Assembly (NCBI RefSeq): GCF_035552695.1
Contig: NZ_DASZKT010000249.1
Location: forward strand, 1-64,000
Direction: 5' to 3'
DNA length: 64,000 nucleotides
Origin: Actinospica sp035552695
Lineage (GTDB): Bacteria > Actinomycetota > Actinomycetes > Streptomycetales > Catenulisporaceae
Part shown: one piece after another, positions 16,392 through 24,487 of the stretch
Numbering within the stretch: position 1 is the stretch's first letter
Layout of the letters: every line of letters starts with the position of its first letter
The notes under the pieces: model-generated
What the model was told of the DNA's origin: nothing
Database searches by the model: none
The model's input: the letters and a program-made list of their open reading frames with translations, nothing else
Translations under genes and position numbers: made by a program

Positions 16392-17879
16392 TCAGGCGCC
16401 GAAGATCGTCCGGTGCCAGTCCTTGCGGGCGATGCCGGTGATGTCGTGCATGACGTGCTTGACCTGCGTGTACTCCTCGAGCGAGTACGCGGACATGTCC
16501 TTGCCGTAGCCGGACTGCTTATAGCCGCCGTGCGGCATCTCGCTGATGATCGGGATGTGGTCGTTGATCCACACGCAGCCGGCCTGGATGTCGCGGCTGG
16601 CCCGGTGCGCGCGGACCAGGTCCTTGGTCCACGCGGAGGCGGCGAGGCCGAACGGGGTGTCGTTGGCCATGCGGATCGCCTCGTCGTCCGAGTCGAAGGG
16701 CAGCGCCACCAGGACCGGGCCGAACAGCTCCTGCTGCACGATCTCCGCGTCCTGGCTCACGCCGGTCACGAGGGTGGGACGGTAGTAGGCGCCGGGCTCG
16801 AACTCGGTGCCGCGCAGTTCCGCCGGGAACTCGCCGCCGACCACGATTTTCGCGCCGTAGCCGCGGGCCCGTTCCACGTATCCGGCCACGGAGTCGCGCT
16901 GCCGCGGCGAGCTGAGCGGGCCGAGGTCGGTCGCCGGGTCGTTCGGGTCGCCGAGCCTGATGGCGGCGAACAGCTCCGCGACGCCCTCGACGAACTCGTC
17001 GAAGCGGGAACGGTGCACGTAGGCGCGGGTGGCGGCCGTGCAGTCCTGTCCGGTGTTGATCAGCGAGCCCGCGACGGCGCCGTGGATCGCCGCCTCGAGG
17101 TCCGCGTCGTCGAACACGACGAACGGCGCCTTGCCGCCGAGCTCCAGGTGCACGCGCTTGACGGTCTGCGCGGCGATCTCGGCGATCCGCTTGCCGACCG
17201 GCGTGGACCCGGTGAAGGAGACCATGTTCACGTCGGGGTGGCCGATCAGCGCCTCGCCGGCGACCCGGCCGCGCCCGGTCACGACGTTCACCACGCCGTT
17301 CGGGATCCCGGCCTCGGTGCACGCCTCGGCGAAGGCCAGGGCGGTGAGCGGGGTGATCTCGGCCGGCTTGAGCACGATGGTGTCGCCTGCGGCGATGGCC
17401 GGCAGGATCTTCCACCCGGCCATCTGCAGCGGATAGTTCCACGGCGCGATCGAGCCGACCACGCCGACCGGCTCGCGGCGGACGGAGGAGGCGTGCAGCC
17501 CGCTGTACTCGGCCTGCGCCTTGCCCTCGAGGTGCCGCGCGGCGCCCGCGAAGAACGCGACGTTGTCCACGGTGCCGGGCACGTCGAAGTTCGTGGTCAG
17601 CCGGATCGGCTTGCCGGTCTGCGAGGTCTCCAGCCGGGCGAGCTGCGCGGACTTCTCGTCCAGGATCGCGGCCAGCTTGTGCATCAGCGTGCTCCGCTCG
17701 GCGGGCGTGGCCCCGGCCCAGCCGGGCAGCGCGGCGCGCGCGGCGGCGACGGCGCGGTCCACGTCGGCCGGGCCCGCGTGCACCGACCCGGCCACCACGC
17801 GTCCGGTGGCCGGGTCGAGAACCGTCAGTTCCTCGTCCCCGGTGCCGTCAGCGAGCCGGCCGTCGATGTACTGATGCAT
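16392..17879 (-). CDS. 4-aminobutyraldehyde dehydrogenase-type NAD-dependent aldehyde dehydrogenase
   Basis: 495 residues with all aldehyde dehydrogenase landmarks: IAPWNYPLQMAGWKI near 150, FTGSTPVGKRI near 225, general base in LELGGKAP near 250, and the catalytic cysteine in NTGQDCTAATR near 285. This is the PuuC/PatD/betaine-aldehyde dehydrogenase branch. Being first gene of the potDABC operon, it most likely oxidises 4-aminobutyraldehyde to GABA or a related aminoaldehyde. GGGAGCGG precedes the ATG. It is divergent from the PucR regulator across 410 bp. A paralogue of the same type sits at 22404, so the two may split substrates (putrescine- and cadaverine- or spermidine-derived aldehydes). 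Confidence 0.88.
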   Translation of the reverse strand: MHQYIDGRLADGTGDEELTVLDPATGRVVAGSVHAGPADVDRAVAAARAALPGWAGATPAERSTLMHKLAAILDEKSAQLARLETSQTGKPIRLTTNFDVPGTVDNVAFFAGAARHLEGKAQAEYSGLHASSVRREPVGVVGSIAPWNYPLQMAGWKILPAIAAGDTIVLKPAEITPLTALAFAEACTEAGIPNGVVNVVTGRGRVAGEALIGHPDVNMVSFTGSTPVGKRIAEIAAQTVKRVHLELGGKAPFVVFDDADLEAAIHGAVAGSLINTGQDCTAATRAYVHRSRFDEFVEGVAELFAAIRLGDPNDPATDLGPLSSPRQRDSVAGYVERARGYGAKIVVGGEFPAELRGTEFEPGAYYRPTLVTGVSQDAEIVQQELFGPVLVALPFDSDDEAIRMANDTPFGLAASAWTKDLVRAHRASRDIQAGCVWINDHIPIISEMPHGGYKQSGYGKDMSAYSLEEYTQVKHVMHDITGIARKDWHRTIFGA

Positions 17880-18289
17880 AGTGTCCGCTCCCGGAGCGTG
17901 AGGTTCTGGCTCTTCAGGGGTCCTTCAGACGCTTTGACGCCGAAGCTCGTCGCGCATTGGCAGATTGTCGGAAGACGGCCCGCTCGGCGTCGGCGAGCAC
18001 GCTGCCGCGCTGACCGAAGGATCGTGACATAAACAACGAGGTTCAGACAAGGGATTCCGCAGGGAAACTTAGTCAGAACGACGGATTCTTGATGACTTTC
18101 CGATCACGATCGTCGAAGTCCGTCGTCTGCGGAAATGCTCTTCCACCTTGCCAGTGCAGCGTCCAGCTGTCACAGTGCCTCTAGTAAGCCCATTCGTGCG
18201 ACAACCTGTCGCACCACGGCGTGTCGGGCGAATGAACAACCGCTCACCCGCCGTCTGCCGCCGACCGTCGATCCGAAGGCCTGACACCG
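17880..18289. promoter_or_regulatory. 410-bp divergent control region (aldehyde dehydrogenase-potDABC / pucR)
   Basis: No gene. It is locally AT-richer than its surroundings. It contains a perfect inverted repeat GTGCGACA-ACC-TGTCGCAC (18196-18214) 76 bases before the pucR start. It also has an imperfect inverted repeat, CAGAACGACGGATTC (from about 18074) against GAAGTCCGTCGTCTG (to about 18132), around CGATCACGATCG. These are operator candidates for the PucR protein or another polyamine-responsive regulator. No confident -35/-10 pair could be assigned. Confidence 0.55.
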
Positions 18290-19957
18290 ATGTCGCTGTC
18301 TCCGTCCAACGAGCCCGATTCCCGCGTTCCGCTGCTGCCCGGCTACCCGACCGTCGCCGAGGTGCTCGCGCTGGACGCCGTGCGCCAGGGCAACCCGCGG
18401 GTGGTGGCGGGCGCCGCGGGTCTGGCCCGGCGGGTGCGCTGGGTGCACGTGACCGAGCTGACCGACGTGCGCGAGATCCTGCGCGGCGGCGAACTGGTGC
18501 TCTCCACCGCGATCGCCTGGCCGGACGACCGCGAGTCGCTGGCCCGGTACATAGCCGACCTGGCCGGACTCGGCGCCGCCGGTCTGGTCGTCGAGCTCGG
18601 CCGCCGCTACCCGCAGTCCCCGCCGAAGCCACTGCTGCTCGCGGCGGAGAAGCACCGGCTACCGGTGATCACGCTCGGCCGCGACACCCGTTTCGTCACG
18701 ATTACCGAGGCGGTACACGCCCGGATCATCGACGCGCAGCTGGCCGAGCTGCGCGCCTCGGAGGAGGTTCACCAAACCTTTACCGAGCTCGCGGTCGAGG
18801 GCGCGGAGCCCGCCGAGGTGGTCCGGCAGATCGCGAAGATGGCCGGGCACCCCGTCGTGCTGGAGAACCTGGCGCACCAGGTGCTGGTCTACGACACGGC
18901 CACGACCACCGAAGAGGCGCTGCTCGACGGCTGGGAGGGCCGCTCCCGCGCGGTGCGGCCGGCGACCAGGACCGCGTACGACGAGCGTTCCGGCTGGCTG
19001 ACCACGGTCGTCGGCGCGCGCGGCCAGGACTGGGGCCGCCTCGTGCTGGTGTGCGACGGCATCCCGGCGCCGGCGCCGAGCCGGCTCATCATGCTGGCCG
19101 AGCGCGGCGCGGCGACCCTGGCGCTGAACCGGCTGATGCAGCGGGACCGGGAGTCGCTGGAGCGCCAGACGCACCGCACGCTGCTCACGGCCATCCTCAA
19201 TCACGCGCACTCGTCCTCGGAGATATCGCTGCGCGCGCGGGCGATCGGCGTGCGTCTGGACGACAAGCGCCTGGTCGGCATCGTGCTGCGGCTCCGTGGC
19301 CACGCCTCGTCTCTGGAGCATCAGTCCAGGCTGCGCGAGCTGACCGACAACGCGGCGGCGGCCGTCCGCGACAAGCGCCTCGCCGCCCTGATCGGCGCCG
19401 TGGACGAGCACTCGGTCGGCCTGCTGCTCGCGCTCGGCCCGCAGGACCGCGAGGACGCGGCACTGGAGAGCTTCGCGACGACGGTCCGGAAGCTGGCCGG
19501 CCCGGACGGCGGCGACTTCGCCATCGCCGTCGGCACCTCTGTCGGCGCGGTCCGGGATGCGCGCCGGTCACTGCTCGAGGCGGTCCAGGTCGCCGACGCC
19601 GCCATCCGGCAGACCGGCGGCCCCTCGTACCACCGCCTCGTGGACGTGCGCCTCAGGGGTCTGCTGCACCTGCTGCGCGACGACGCACGGCTGCAGACGT
19701 ACGTCGAGCGCGAGCTCGGCCCGCTGCTCGCCTACGACACCGAACGCGGCACCAATCTCGTCTCCATGCTCGGCATCTACCTCGACCAGGGCCGCAACAA
19801 GTCCGCCGCCGCCGACGCCGCGCACCTGTCGCGACCCTCCTTCTACGAGCGCCTGCACCGGATCGAGCGCGTCCTCGGCGTGGACCTCGACTCGGTGGAG
19901 TCCTGCCTCTCATTGCACGTCGCGCTGCTCGCGCTGGAAGCGGTTCGGAACATCTAG
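18290..19957 (+). CDS. PucR-family transcriptional regulator of the polyamine operon
   Basis: 555 residues. The N-terminal PucR sensor domain covers about 15-145 (VAEVLALDAVRQGNPRVVAG, then TELTDVREILRGGELVLSTAIAW). A GGDEF-like CdaR central domain follows (about 300-440). The C-terminal helix-turn-helix of the PucR/CdaR type lies at about 490-550 (LGIYLDQGRNKSAAADAAHL, then SRPSFYERLHRIERVLGVDLD). ATG 18290 has GAAGG 9 bases upstream. It is divergent from the aminoaldehyde dehydrogenase-potDABC operon, so regulation of that operon in response to a nitrogenous metabolite is the natural inference. Whether it activates or represses is not visible. Confidence 0.9.
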   Translation: MSLSPSNEPDSRVPLLPGYPTVAEVLALDAVRQGNPRVVAGAAGLARRVRWVHVTELTDVREILRGGELVLSTAIAWPDDRESLARYIADLAGLGAAGLVVELGRRYPQSPPKPLLLAAEKHRLPVITLGRDTRFVTITEAVHARIIDAQLAELRASEEVHQTFTELAVEGAEPAEVVRQIAKMAGHPVVLENLAHQVLVYDTATTTEEALLDGWEGRSRAVRPATRTAYDERSGWLTTVVGARGQDWGRLVLVCDGIPAPAPSRLIMLAERGAATLALNRLMQRDRESLERQTHRTLLTAILNHAHSSSEISLRARAIGVRLDDKRLVGIVLRLRGHASSLEHQSRLRELTDNAAAAVRDKRLAALIGAVDEHSVGLLLALGPQDREDAALESFATTVRKLAGPDGGDFAIAVGTSVGAVRDARRSLLEAVQVADAAIRQTGGPSYHRLVDVRLRGLLHLLRDDARLQTYVERELGPLLAYDTERGTNLVSMLGIYLDQGRNKSAAADAAHLSRPSFYERLHRIERVLGVDLDSVESCLSLHVALLALEAVRNI

Positions 19958-19983
19958 CGCATCGAACGCCGATCAGAGCTCGA

Positions 19984-21489
19984 TCAGACCTCGATCCGGG
20001 GAAACAACGCAGCACTCTGTGGCAGCACCCCGTCGACCGGCGTGCACTGGGCGGCGATCAGCTCCGCGGCCGACGGCAGGAACGGCGTGAGGCTCGCCGC
20101 GAGAGTTACGCACGCGGCGTGTAGGGCCGCCAGTGCCGCATCGAGGCGTTCCGTCGCCAGAAGATCGCCGTCGCGCTCGGCCCTGGCCAACTCCCAGGGC
20201 CGCGTGCCGTCGATCGCCCGATTGGCCTCATCCACGATCCGCCAAACGGCCGACGTCGCACGCCGGAAGTCGAAGTCATCAAGCGCCTCGTCGATCGCTG
20301 CTGACGCCTCCTCATACGCGCTCTTGAGCGCCTCGCCGCCACCGCTCGCGGTCGGCACCGCTCCCCCGCGGTACTTGTGAATCATCGTGATCGTGCGATG
20401 CACGAGGTTCCCCAATCCCCCGGCCAGCTCGGCGTTCGCCCGCTCGACCAGCCGCTCCAGCGTGAAGTCCGCATCCCCCACACGCGGTACCTCGCGCAGC
20501 AGCCACCACCGCACCGCGTCCGTCCCGGCCTGCGCGACCAGCCGCGCCGGATCCGCCGTAGCTCCACTGGATTTGCTGATCTTGCGGCCGTCGATGGTGA
20601 GGTAGTCGTGCACCAGAATCTCGGTCGGCAGCGGCAGCCCGGCCGAAAGCAGCATCGCGGGCCAGTACACGGCGTGAAACCGGATCACGCCCTTCCCCAC
20701 GAGATGAATGCGGCGCTCGCTCCCACCCCACCACGTCGCGTAATCCGGATGGTCGGTCCCGAAGCCGAGGCTGGTCACGTAGTTCCCCAGCGCGTCCCAC
20801 CACACGTAGACCACCTGCGACGGATCGCCGGGCACCGGAATCCCCCAGCCGTGCGCGCGACTGTGCGAGCGCGAGACCGAGAAGTCGTGCAGCCCGCTGT
20901 CGATGAGCGACAAGATCTCGTTGCGCCGCGAAGCCGGTTCGATGCGCAGTCGCCCGCTCCCGATCAGCTCCCTGAGCTGGTCCGCGTACCGCGAGAGCCG
21001 GAAGAACCAGTTCTCCTCGGACACGAGCTGCGGCTCGGTGCCGTGCTCGGGACACCGCCCGTCGACCAGGTCTTCGGGTGCGTAGAACTGCTCGCAGCCA
21101 ACGCAATAGAGCCCGGAGTAATGCTTCCGGTAGAGGTCGCCGCGCGCGTCGCACAGCTCCCAGAGCCGCTCGACGCCGCTGCGGTGACGCGGATCGCTGC
21201 TCGTGCGAATGAAGTCGTCGAAGGAGAGATCGAGCGGCTCACGCAGCGCCTCGAACGCGGCGGCGTTGCGATCGACGAGCTCCCGCACCGGCACGCCCTC
21301 CGCCCGCGCCGCCAGCACGTTCTTCAGCGAGTTGTCGTCCGTCCCCGTCAGCGCCCGCACATCCTCACCGCGCTGCCGAGCCCGCCGCGCGAGCACGTCC
21401 GCCTGCACGAGCTCCAACGCGAACCCGAGGTGCGGACGCGCGTTGACGTACGGGATCGTCGTCGTGATGTAGGTCCGTGATGCGGTCAT
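19984..21489 (-). CDS. metG: Auxiliary methionyl-tRNA synthetase (short type)
   Basis: 501 residues from ATG 21489 (GGAG 6 bases upstream). Class I synthetase with a HIGH-like PHLGFALE near 20 and KMSKS as KISKS near 305. The zinc-binding insert has CVGC, then CPEH (CxxC plus CxxH), one knot rather than two. WWDALGNYVTSLGF and HLVGKGVIRFHAVYWPAML are MetRS-specific. The C-terminal tRNA-binding appendix is absent. The short form and the attenuation leader suggest an auxiliary, conditionally expressed enzyme; the housekeeping copy would lie elsewhere. Inducible second aminoacyl-tRNA synthetases in actinomycetes can give resistance to synthetase inhibitors, which is a possible role here. It converges with pucR with a 26-bp gap. 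Confidence 0.9.
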   Translation of the reverse strand: MTASRTYITTTIPYVNARPHLGFALELVQADVLARRARQRGEDVRALTGTDDNSLKNVLAARAEGVPVRELVDRNAAAFEALREPLDLSFDDFIRTSSDPRHRSGVERLWELCDARGDLYRKHYSGLYCVGCEQFYAPEDLVDGRCPEHGTEPQLVSEENWFFRLSRYADQLRELIGSGRLRIEPASRRNEILSLIDSGLHDFSVSRSHSRAHGWGIPVPGDPSQVVYVWWDALGNYVTSLGFGTDHPDYATWWGGSERRIHLVGKGVIRFHAVYWPAMLLSAGLPLPTEILVHDYLTIDGRKISKSSGATADPARLVAQAGTDAVRWWLLREVPRVGDADFTLERLVERANAELAGGLGNLVHRTITMIHKYRGGAVPTASGGGEALKSAYEEASAAIDEALDDFDFRRATSAVWRIVDEANRAIDGTRPWELARAERDGDLLATERLDAALAALHAACVTLAASLTPFLPSAAELIAAQCTPVDGVLPQSAALFPRIEV

Positions 21490-21546
21490 AGGTTGCTCCG
21501 TCTCATGCGGAGACCGCGAGCCGGGACCCGACCGGGAAAACACGAA

Positions 21547-21636
21547 AGGCCCCGTCTCGGGGCCTCGGATGCGAAATTCGTCCGTGCGTCAGCAGCCCCG
21601 CGAACGGGGCATCATCTGCGCGGAAGTCCTGATCAT
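21547..21636 (-). promoter_or_regulatory. Ribosome-mediated transcription attenuator of metG
   Basis: On the metG strand the leader carries four complementary segments. Segment 1 is GCCCCG (21610-21605), immediately after tandem Met codons. Segment 2 is CGGGGC (21600-21595), forming a UUCG-looped hairpin with segment 1. Segment 3 is AGGCCCCG (21565-21558). Segment 4 is CGGGGCCT (21554-21547), followed by TTCGTGTTTTCC. Segments 3:4 form an intrinsic terminator, and segment 2 can instead pair with 3. A 15-residue leader peptide overlaps segments 1-2. Stalling at uncharged Met codons would mask segment 1, allow 2:3 pairing and let transcription reach metG. This is the classic amino-acid attenuator architecture. 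Confidence 0.85.
21589..21636 (-). CDS. metG attenuator leader peptide
   Basis: Short reading frame MIRTSAQMMPRSRGC followed by TGA. Residues 8 and 9 are consecutive methionines encoded just 5' of the first hairpin arm, and the stop lies just past the second arm. There is no ribosome site. A TACCCT -10-like hexamer ends 7 bases before the ATG, so translation may be leaderless. Its job would be to sense charged Met-tRNA. Confidence 0.8.
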   Translation of the reverse strand: MIRTSAQMMPRSRGC

Positions 21637-21665
21637 GATTTCGAGGGTAGCACGGTGCGCATGGT

Positions 21666-21694
21666 GCCGGCCCGAAGATAAACACCGGGCCGGC
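21666..21694 (-). terminator. Terminator of the small secreted protein gene
   Basis: Arms GCCGGCCCG and CGGGCCGGC (9 bp, perfect) with an 11-base AT-rich loop begin about 11 bases after the stop at 21705. It insulates the metG leader from upstream transcription. Confidence 0.8.
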
Positions 21695-21704
21695 GTTTAC
21701 GCAC

Positions 21705-22205
21705 TTAGCAGTTGCGGATCGAGTAGACCGGATCCCAGTCGTACGCGATGTTCGTGCGCTGGGGATAGAAGGAAGTAAGGACGTTGCCGCCGGAGCCGTA
21801 GAAGTAGGTGTGTGCGCTGGAGGACTGGTTGTCGAAGTAGTTTCCGTCGCCGAACCAGTTCGCGAGGTGGTACCGCTGGCACACGTAGAACACGAAGGCC
21901 TCGTAGCTGGACGTGGTGGGGTCCCAGACCACCGCGCACAGATCCCCGGAGTTGCAGGTGTACGAGGATCCTGGGGCGCCGTGGACCGTGGTGACCGCCG
22001 GAGAGCTCGTCGGCGCGACGACGTTCGGGTGAACCGCCGCCGACCGGGCGCCGGGAGGAGCCGGCGGGAAAATCAGGACGTGATTGCCGTTGCTGGAGAC
22101 GTGGGCCTGGACGGTCGCCGCGTTGGCCGGCGCGGCGGCGAAAGCCGCCAGCACGACCGCGAGCAGAAGTCCGAGCAGGCCGAAAACGGAGCGCTTGACG
22201 CTCAT
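21705..22205 (-). CDS. Small secreted protein, peptidase-inhibitor-I36-like pattern
   Basis: 166 residues. A Sec signal peptide covers about 1-29 (KRSVFGLLGLLLAVVLAAFAA, cleavage after ANA). The mature part has a 50-residue polar linker and then a compact domain: CNSGDLCAVVWD, FVFYVCQRYHLANWFGDGNY, FDNQSS, a YFYGSGGN strand and a C-terminal IRNC. Four cysteines could form two disulfides. The spacing of CxxGxxC, W, YxC, NW and NxQ recalls small secreted actinomycete proteins of the I36/beta-gamma-crystallin type, but the match is loose and the function is unknown. It has its own strong promoter and terminator, so it is monocistronic. Confidence 0.7.
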   Translation of the reverse strand: MSVKRSVFGLLGLLLAVVLAAFAAAPANAATVQAHVSSNGNHVLIFPPAPPGARSAAVHPNVVAPTSSPAVTTVHGAPGSSYTCNSGDLCAVVWDPTTSSYEAFVFYVCQRYHLANWFGDGNYFDNQSSSAHTYFYGSGGNVLTSFYPQRTNIAYDWDPVYSIRNC

Positions 22206-22332
22206 TTCTTAATACCCCCAAACGAGGTCGACGACATGCGTGATAACCGCACAGTCGTGCCTCGTGTCGTAAATCCCCTGTTATCCCCTGTTGATGCGGG
22301 AGCGCGTTTCCCCGTTGCCCCCGCGATTTCCA

Positions 22333-22361
22333 TTTCTAACAGTCGACTGACTGAGTGTCAA
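22333..22361 (-). promoter_or_regulatory. Housekeeping-type promoter for the small secreted protein gene
   Basis: On the minus strand TTGACA (22361-22356), 17 bases, then TAGAAA (22338-22333). The implied 5' untranslated region is about 125 bases and contains a tandem repeat on the plus strand (ATCCCCTGTT twice, 22267-22286). I could not match that leader to a known riboswitch. Confidence 0.75.
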
Positions 22362-22366
22362 CAGGC

Positions 22367-22390
22367 CCGCTCCCGCTTGAGCGGGAGCGG
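22367..22390 (-). terminator. Terminator of the second aminobutyraldehyde dehydrogenase gene
   Basis: 11-bp perfect arms CCGCTCCCGCT and AGCGGGAGCGG with a 2-base spacer, 13 bases after the stop at 22404. Confidence 0.8.
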
Positions 22391-22403
22391 ACCTCGGTCA
22401 TTC

Positions 22404-23831
22404 CTAGATCGCCGACATCACGTGCTTCACGCGGGTGTAGTCCTCGAAGCCGTACATCGACAGGTCCTTGCCGTAGCCCGAGTGGCCGAAGCCGCCGTGC
22501 GGCATCTCGGCGACAAGCGGGATGTGGGTGTTGATCCACACGCAGCCGAAGTCGAGGTCGCGGCTGAACGCCAGGGCGCGCGAGTGGGAGCCGGTCCACA
22601 CCGAGGAGGCGAGGCCGTACTCGACGCCGTTGGCCCATTCGAGGGCCTGCTCGTCGTCAGTGAACTTCTGCACGGTGATGACGGGGCCGAAGACCTCGTT
22701 CTGGATGATCTCGTCGTCCTGCTTCAGGTCCGCGACGACCGTGGGGGCGAAGAAGTACCCCGTGTCGCCGACGCGGTGGCCGCCGGTCTTGAGCGCGGCG
22801 TGCTCGGGCAGGCGCTCGATGAAGCCCTGGACGCGGGCGAGCTGGTTGGCGTTGTTGAGGGGGCCGTAGAGCACGTCCTCGTCGTCCGGGCGGCCGGTCT
22901 TGGTGTCGGCCGCGGCGGCGGTGAGCTTCTCGACGAAGGCGTCGTACACGCTCTCGTGCACCAGGACGCGCGTGGCGGCGGTGCAGTCCTGGCCGGCGTT
23001 GAAGTAGCCGGCGACGCTGATGCCCTCGACGGCCGCGTCGACATCCGCGTCCTCGAAGACGATGCAGGGGGCCTTGCCGCCGAGCTCGAGGTGCACGCGC
23101 TTGACGTCCTTGGCCGCGGAGGCCGCGACCTCCATGCCGGCCCGGACCGAGCCCGTGATGCTCGCCATCGCCGGAATCCTGCTCTCCACCAGCGCGCGGC
23201 CGGTGTCGCGGTCGCCGCATACGACGTTGAACACGCCGGCCGGGAAGAATTCCTGGGCGACCTCGGCCAGCAGCAGCGTGGACATCGGCGTGGTGTCCGA
23301 GGGCTTGAGCACTACGGTGTTGCCGGCCGCGAGCGCGGGGGCGATCTTCCAGATCGCCATCAGCAGCGGATAGTTCCATGGCGTGACCTGGGCACACACG
23401 CCCACGGGCTCGCGCCGGACCGAGGAGGTGTGGCCTTCCATGTACTCACCCGTCGCCCTGCCCTCGAGCAGCCGCGCGGCTCCGGCGAAGAAGCGCAGCT
23501 GGTCGATAATGGGGGTGAGCTCCTCCGAGCGGGTCAGGCCCAGCGGCTTGCCGGTGTTCTGCGACTCGACGGCGGCGAACTCGTCCGCGCGCGCCTCCAC
23601 CGCGTCGGCCAGCTTGAGCAGGGCCAGCTGGCGTACGGCGGGCGTGCTCCGGCGCCAGTCCTTGAACGCCTCGGCGGCGGTGCGCAGCGCGTGCTCGACA
23701 TCCTCCGCGCTGGACACCGGCGCGAGGGCGATCACCTGCTCGGTGACCGGGTCGATGATCTCGCTGGTCTTGCCGCCCGCAGTCTCGACGGGCTTGCCGC
23801 CGACGATGTTGCGCAGCACGCGGGGCTCCAT
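22404..23831 (-). CDS. patD: 4-aminobutyraldehyde dehydrogenase (PatD-like)
   Basis: 475 residues. TPWNYPLLMAIWKIAPAL near 155, ITGSVRAGMEVA near 228, LELGGKAP near 250, catalytic cysteine in NAGQDCTAATR near 285. It has the NIVGGKPVE N-terminus and HIPLVAEMPHGGFGHSGYGKDLS C-terminal block of gamma-aminobutyraldehyde dehydrogenases (PatD/Prr). It oxidises 4-aminobutyraldehyde to GABA with NAD. AGGAGAG precedes the ATG. It is divergent from an Lrp regulator and a putrescine-type aminotransferase across 158 bp, so the two arms probably form one putrescine-to-GABA module under shared control. Confidence 0.9.
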   Translation of the reverse strand: MEPRVLRNIVGGKPVETAGGKTSEIIDPVTEQVIALAPVSSAEDVEHALRTAAEAFKDWRRSTPAVRQLALLKLADAVEARADEFAAVESQNTGKPLGLTRSEELTPIIDQLRFFAGAARLLEGRATGEYMEGHTSSVRREPVGVCAQVTPWNYPLLMAIWKIAPALAAGNTVVLKPSDTTPMSTLLLAEVAQEFFPAGVFNVVCGDRDTGRALVESRIPAMASITGSVRAGMEVAASAAKDVKRVHLELGGKAPCIVFEDADVDAAVEGISVAGYFNAGQDCTAATRVLVHESVYDAFVEKLTAAAADTKTGRPDDEDVLYGPLNNANQLARVQGFIERLPEHAALKTGGHRVGDTGYFFAPTVVADLKQDDEIIQNEVFGPVITVQKFTDDEQALEWANGVEYGLASSVWTGSHSRALAFSRDLDFGCVWINTHIPLVAEMPHGGFGHSGYGKDLSMYGFEDYTRVKHVMSAI

Positions 23832-23907
23832 ACAGCTCTCCTGAAGGTCGTGAGGTCGCTCTGCGACAGCACTCTAGTCCGAATATCGAGACTCGGCGAG
23901 ACCCCGG

Positions 23908-23959
23908 ATCCTGTGGATTCCGTGGTGATGATGGCCACGAAACACGAAATCCATTGGAT
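23908..23959. promoter_or_regulatory. Paired ATCC-N3-GGAT palindromes, Lrp-type operator candidate
   Basis: ATCCTGTGGAT (23908-23918) and ATCCATTGGAT (23949-23959) are two copies of an 11-bp palindrome with centres 41 bp apart, close to four helical turns. They lie in the divergent space between patD and the Lrp gene. Same-face paired sites are typical of Lrp/AsnC octamer wrapping. Confidence 0.6.
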
Positions 23960-23989
23960 CGGCCTTGCCAAACGACGGGAACAGCACCC

Positions 23990-24487
23990 ATGATGAATGA
24001 CGTGTCGATCGACGGCGCGGCCCGGCGCAAGAACCCGGGAGCGTCCTTGGACGCGGTGTCCAAGGCGATCATCGAACAGCTCCAGCAGGACGGTCGGCGG
24101 TCCTACGCCACGATCGCCAAAGCGGTGGGGCTGTCCGAGGCGGCGGTGCGCCAACGGGTGCAGCGTCTGCTCGATTCCGAAGTGATGCAGGTGGTGGCGG
24201 TCACCGACCCCCTCACCGTCGGCTTCAACCGGCAGGCGATGATCGGCATTCGGTGCGAGGGTGATATCGAGCCGGTGGCCGAGACGCTGGCCGCCATGGA
24301 GGAAGTCGACTACGTCGTCGCCACCGCGGGCTCGTTCGACCTGATGGCCGAGGTGGTCGCGGAGGACGACGACCAGCTCCTGTACGTCATCAACAAGCGG
24401 ATCCGGGCGATCCCGCAGGTTCGCAGCACCGAGACCTTCGTCTACCTGAAACTGCACAAACAGACCTACACCTGGGGTACGCGATGA
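23990..24487 (+). CDS. Lrp/AsnC-family transcriptional regulator
   Basis: 165 residues. N-terminal winged helix-turn-helix at about 20-70 (LDAVSKAIIEQLQQDGRRSY, then VGLSEAAVRQRVQRLLDSEVMQVVAV). C-terminal RAM/AsnC ligand domain at about 85-155 (YVVATAGSFDLMAEVVAEDDDQL). Start options are ATG 23990, ATG 23993 and GTG 24002; none has a strong ribosome site. The stop overlaps the aminotransferase ATG (ATGA), giving translational coupling. It probably senses a polyamine-pathway metabolite and controls its own operon and the divergent patD through the paired palindromes upstream. Confidence 0.9.
   Translation: MMNDVSIDGAARRKNPGASLDAVSKAIIEQLQQDGRRSYATIAKAVGLSEAAVRQRVQRLLDSEVMQVVAVTDPLTVGFNRQAMIGIRCEGDIEPVAETLAAMEEVDYVVATAGSFDLMAEVVAEDDDQLLYVINKRIRAIPQVRSTETFVYLKLHKQTYTWGTR

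Noticed and set aside
13826..16441. Open frame of about 870 codons on the plus strand across potA and potD
   Set aside because: Shadow frame produced by high GC at third positions of the real minus-strand genes.
21547..21700. T-box riboswitch before metG
   Set aside because: No T-box consensus bulge or specifier loop; the leader peptide with Met-Met and the four-arm layout explain the region better.
22206..22332. c-di-AMP (ydaO-type) riboswitch in the leader of the small secreted protein
   Set aside because: The conserved core strings of that class could not be found; only a tandem 10-mer is clear.
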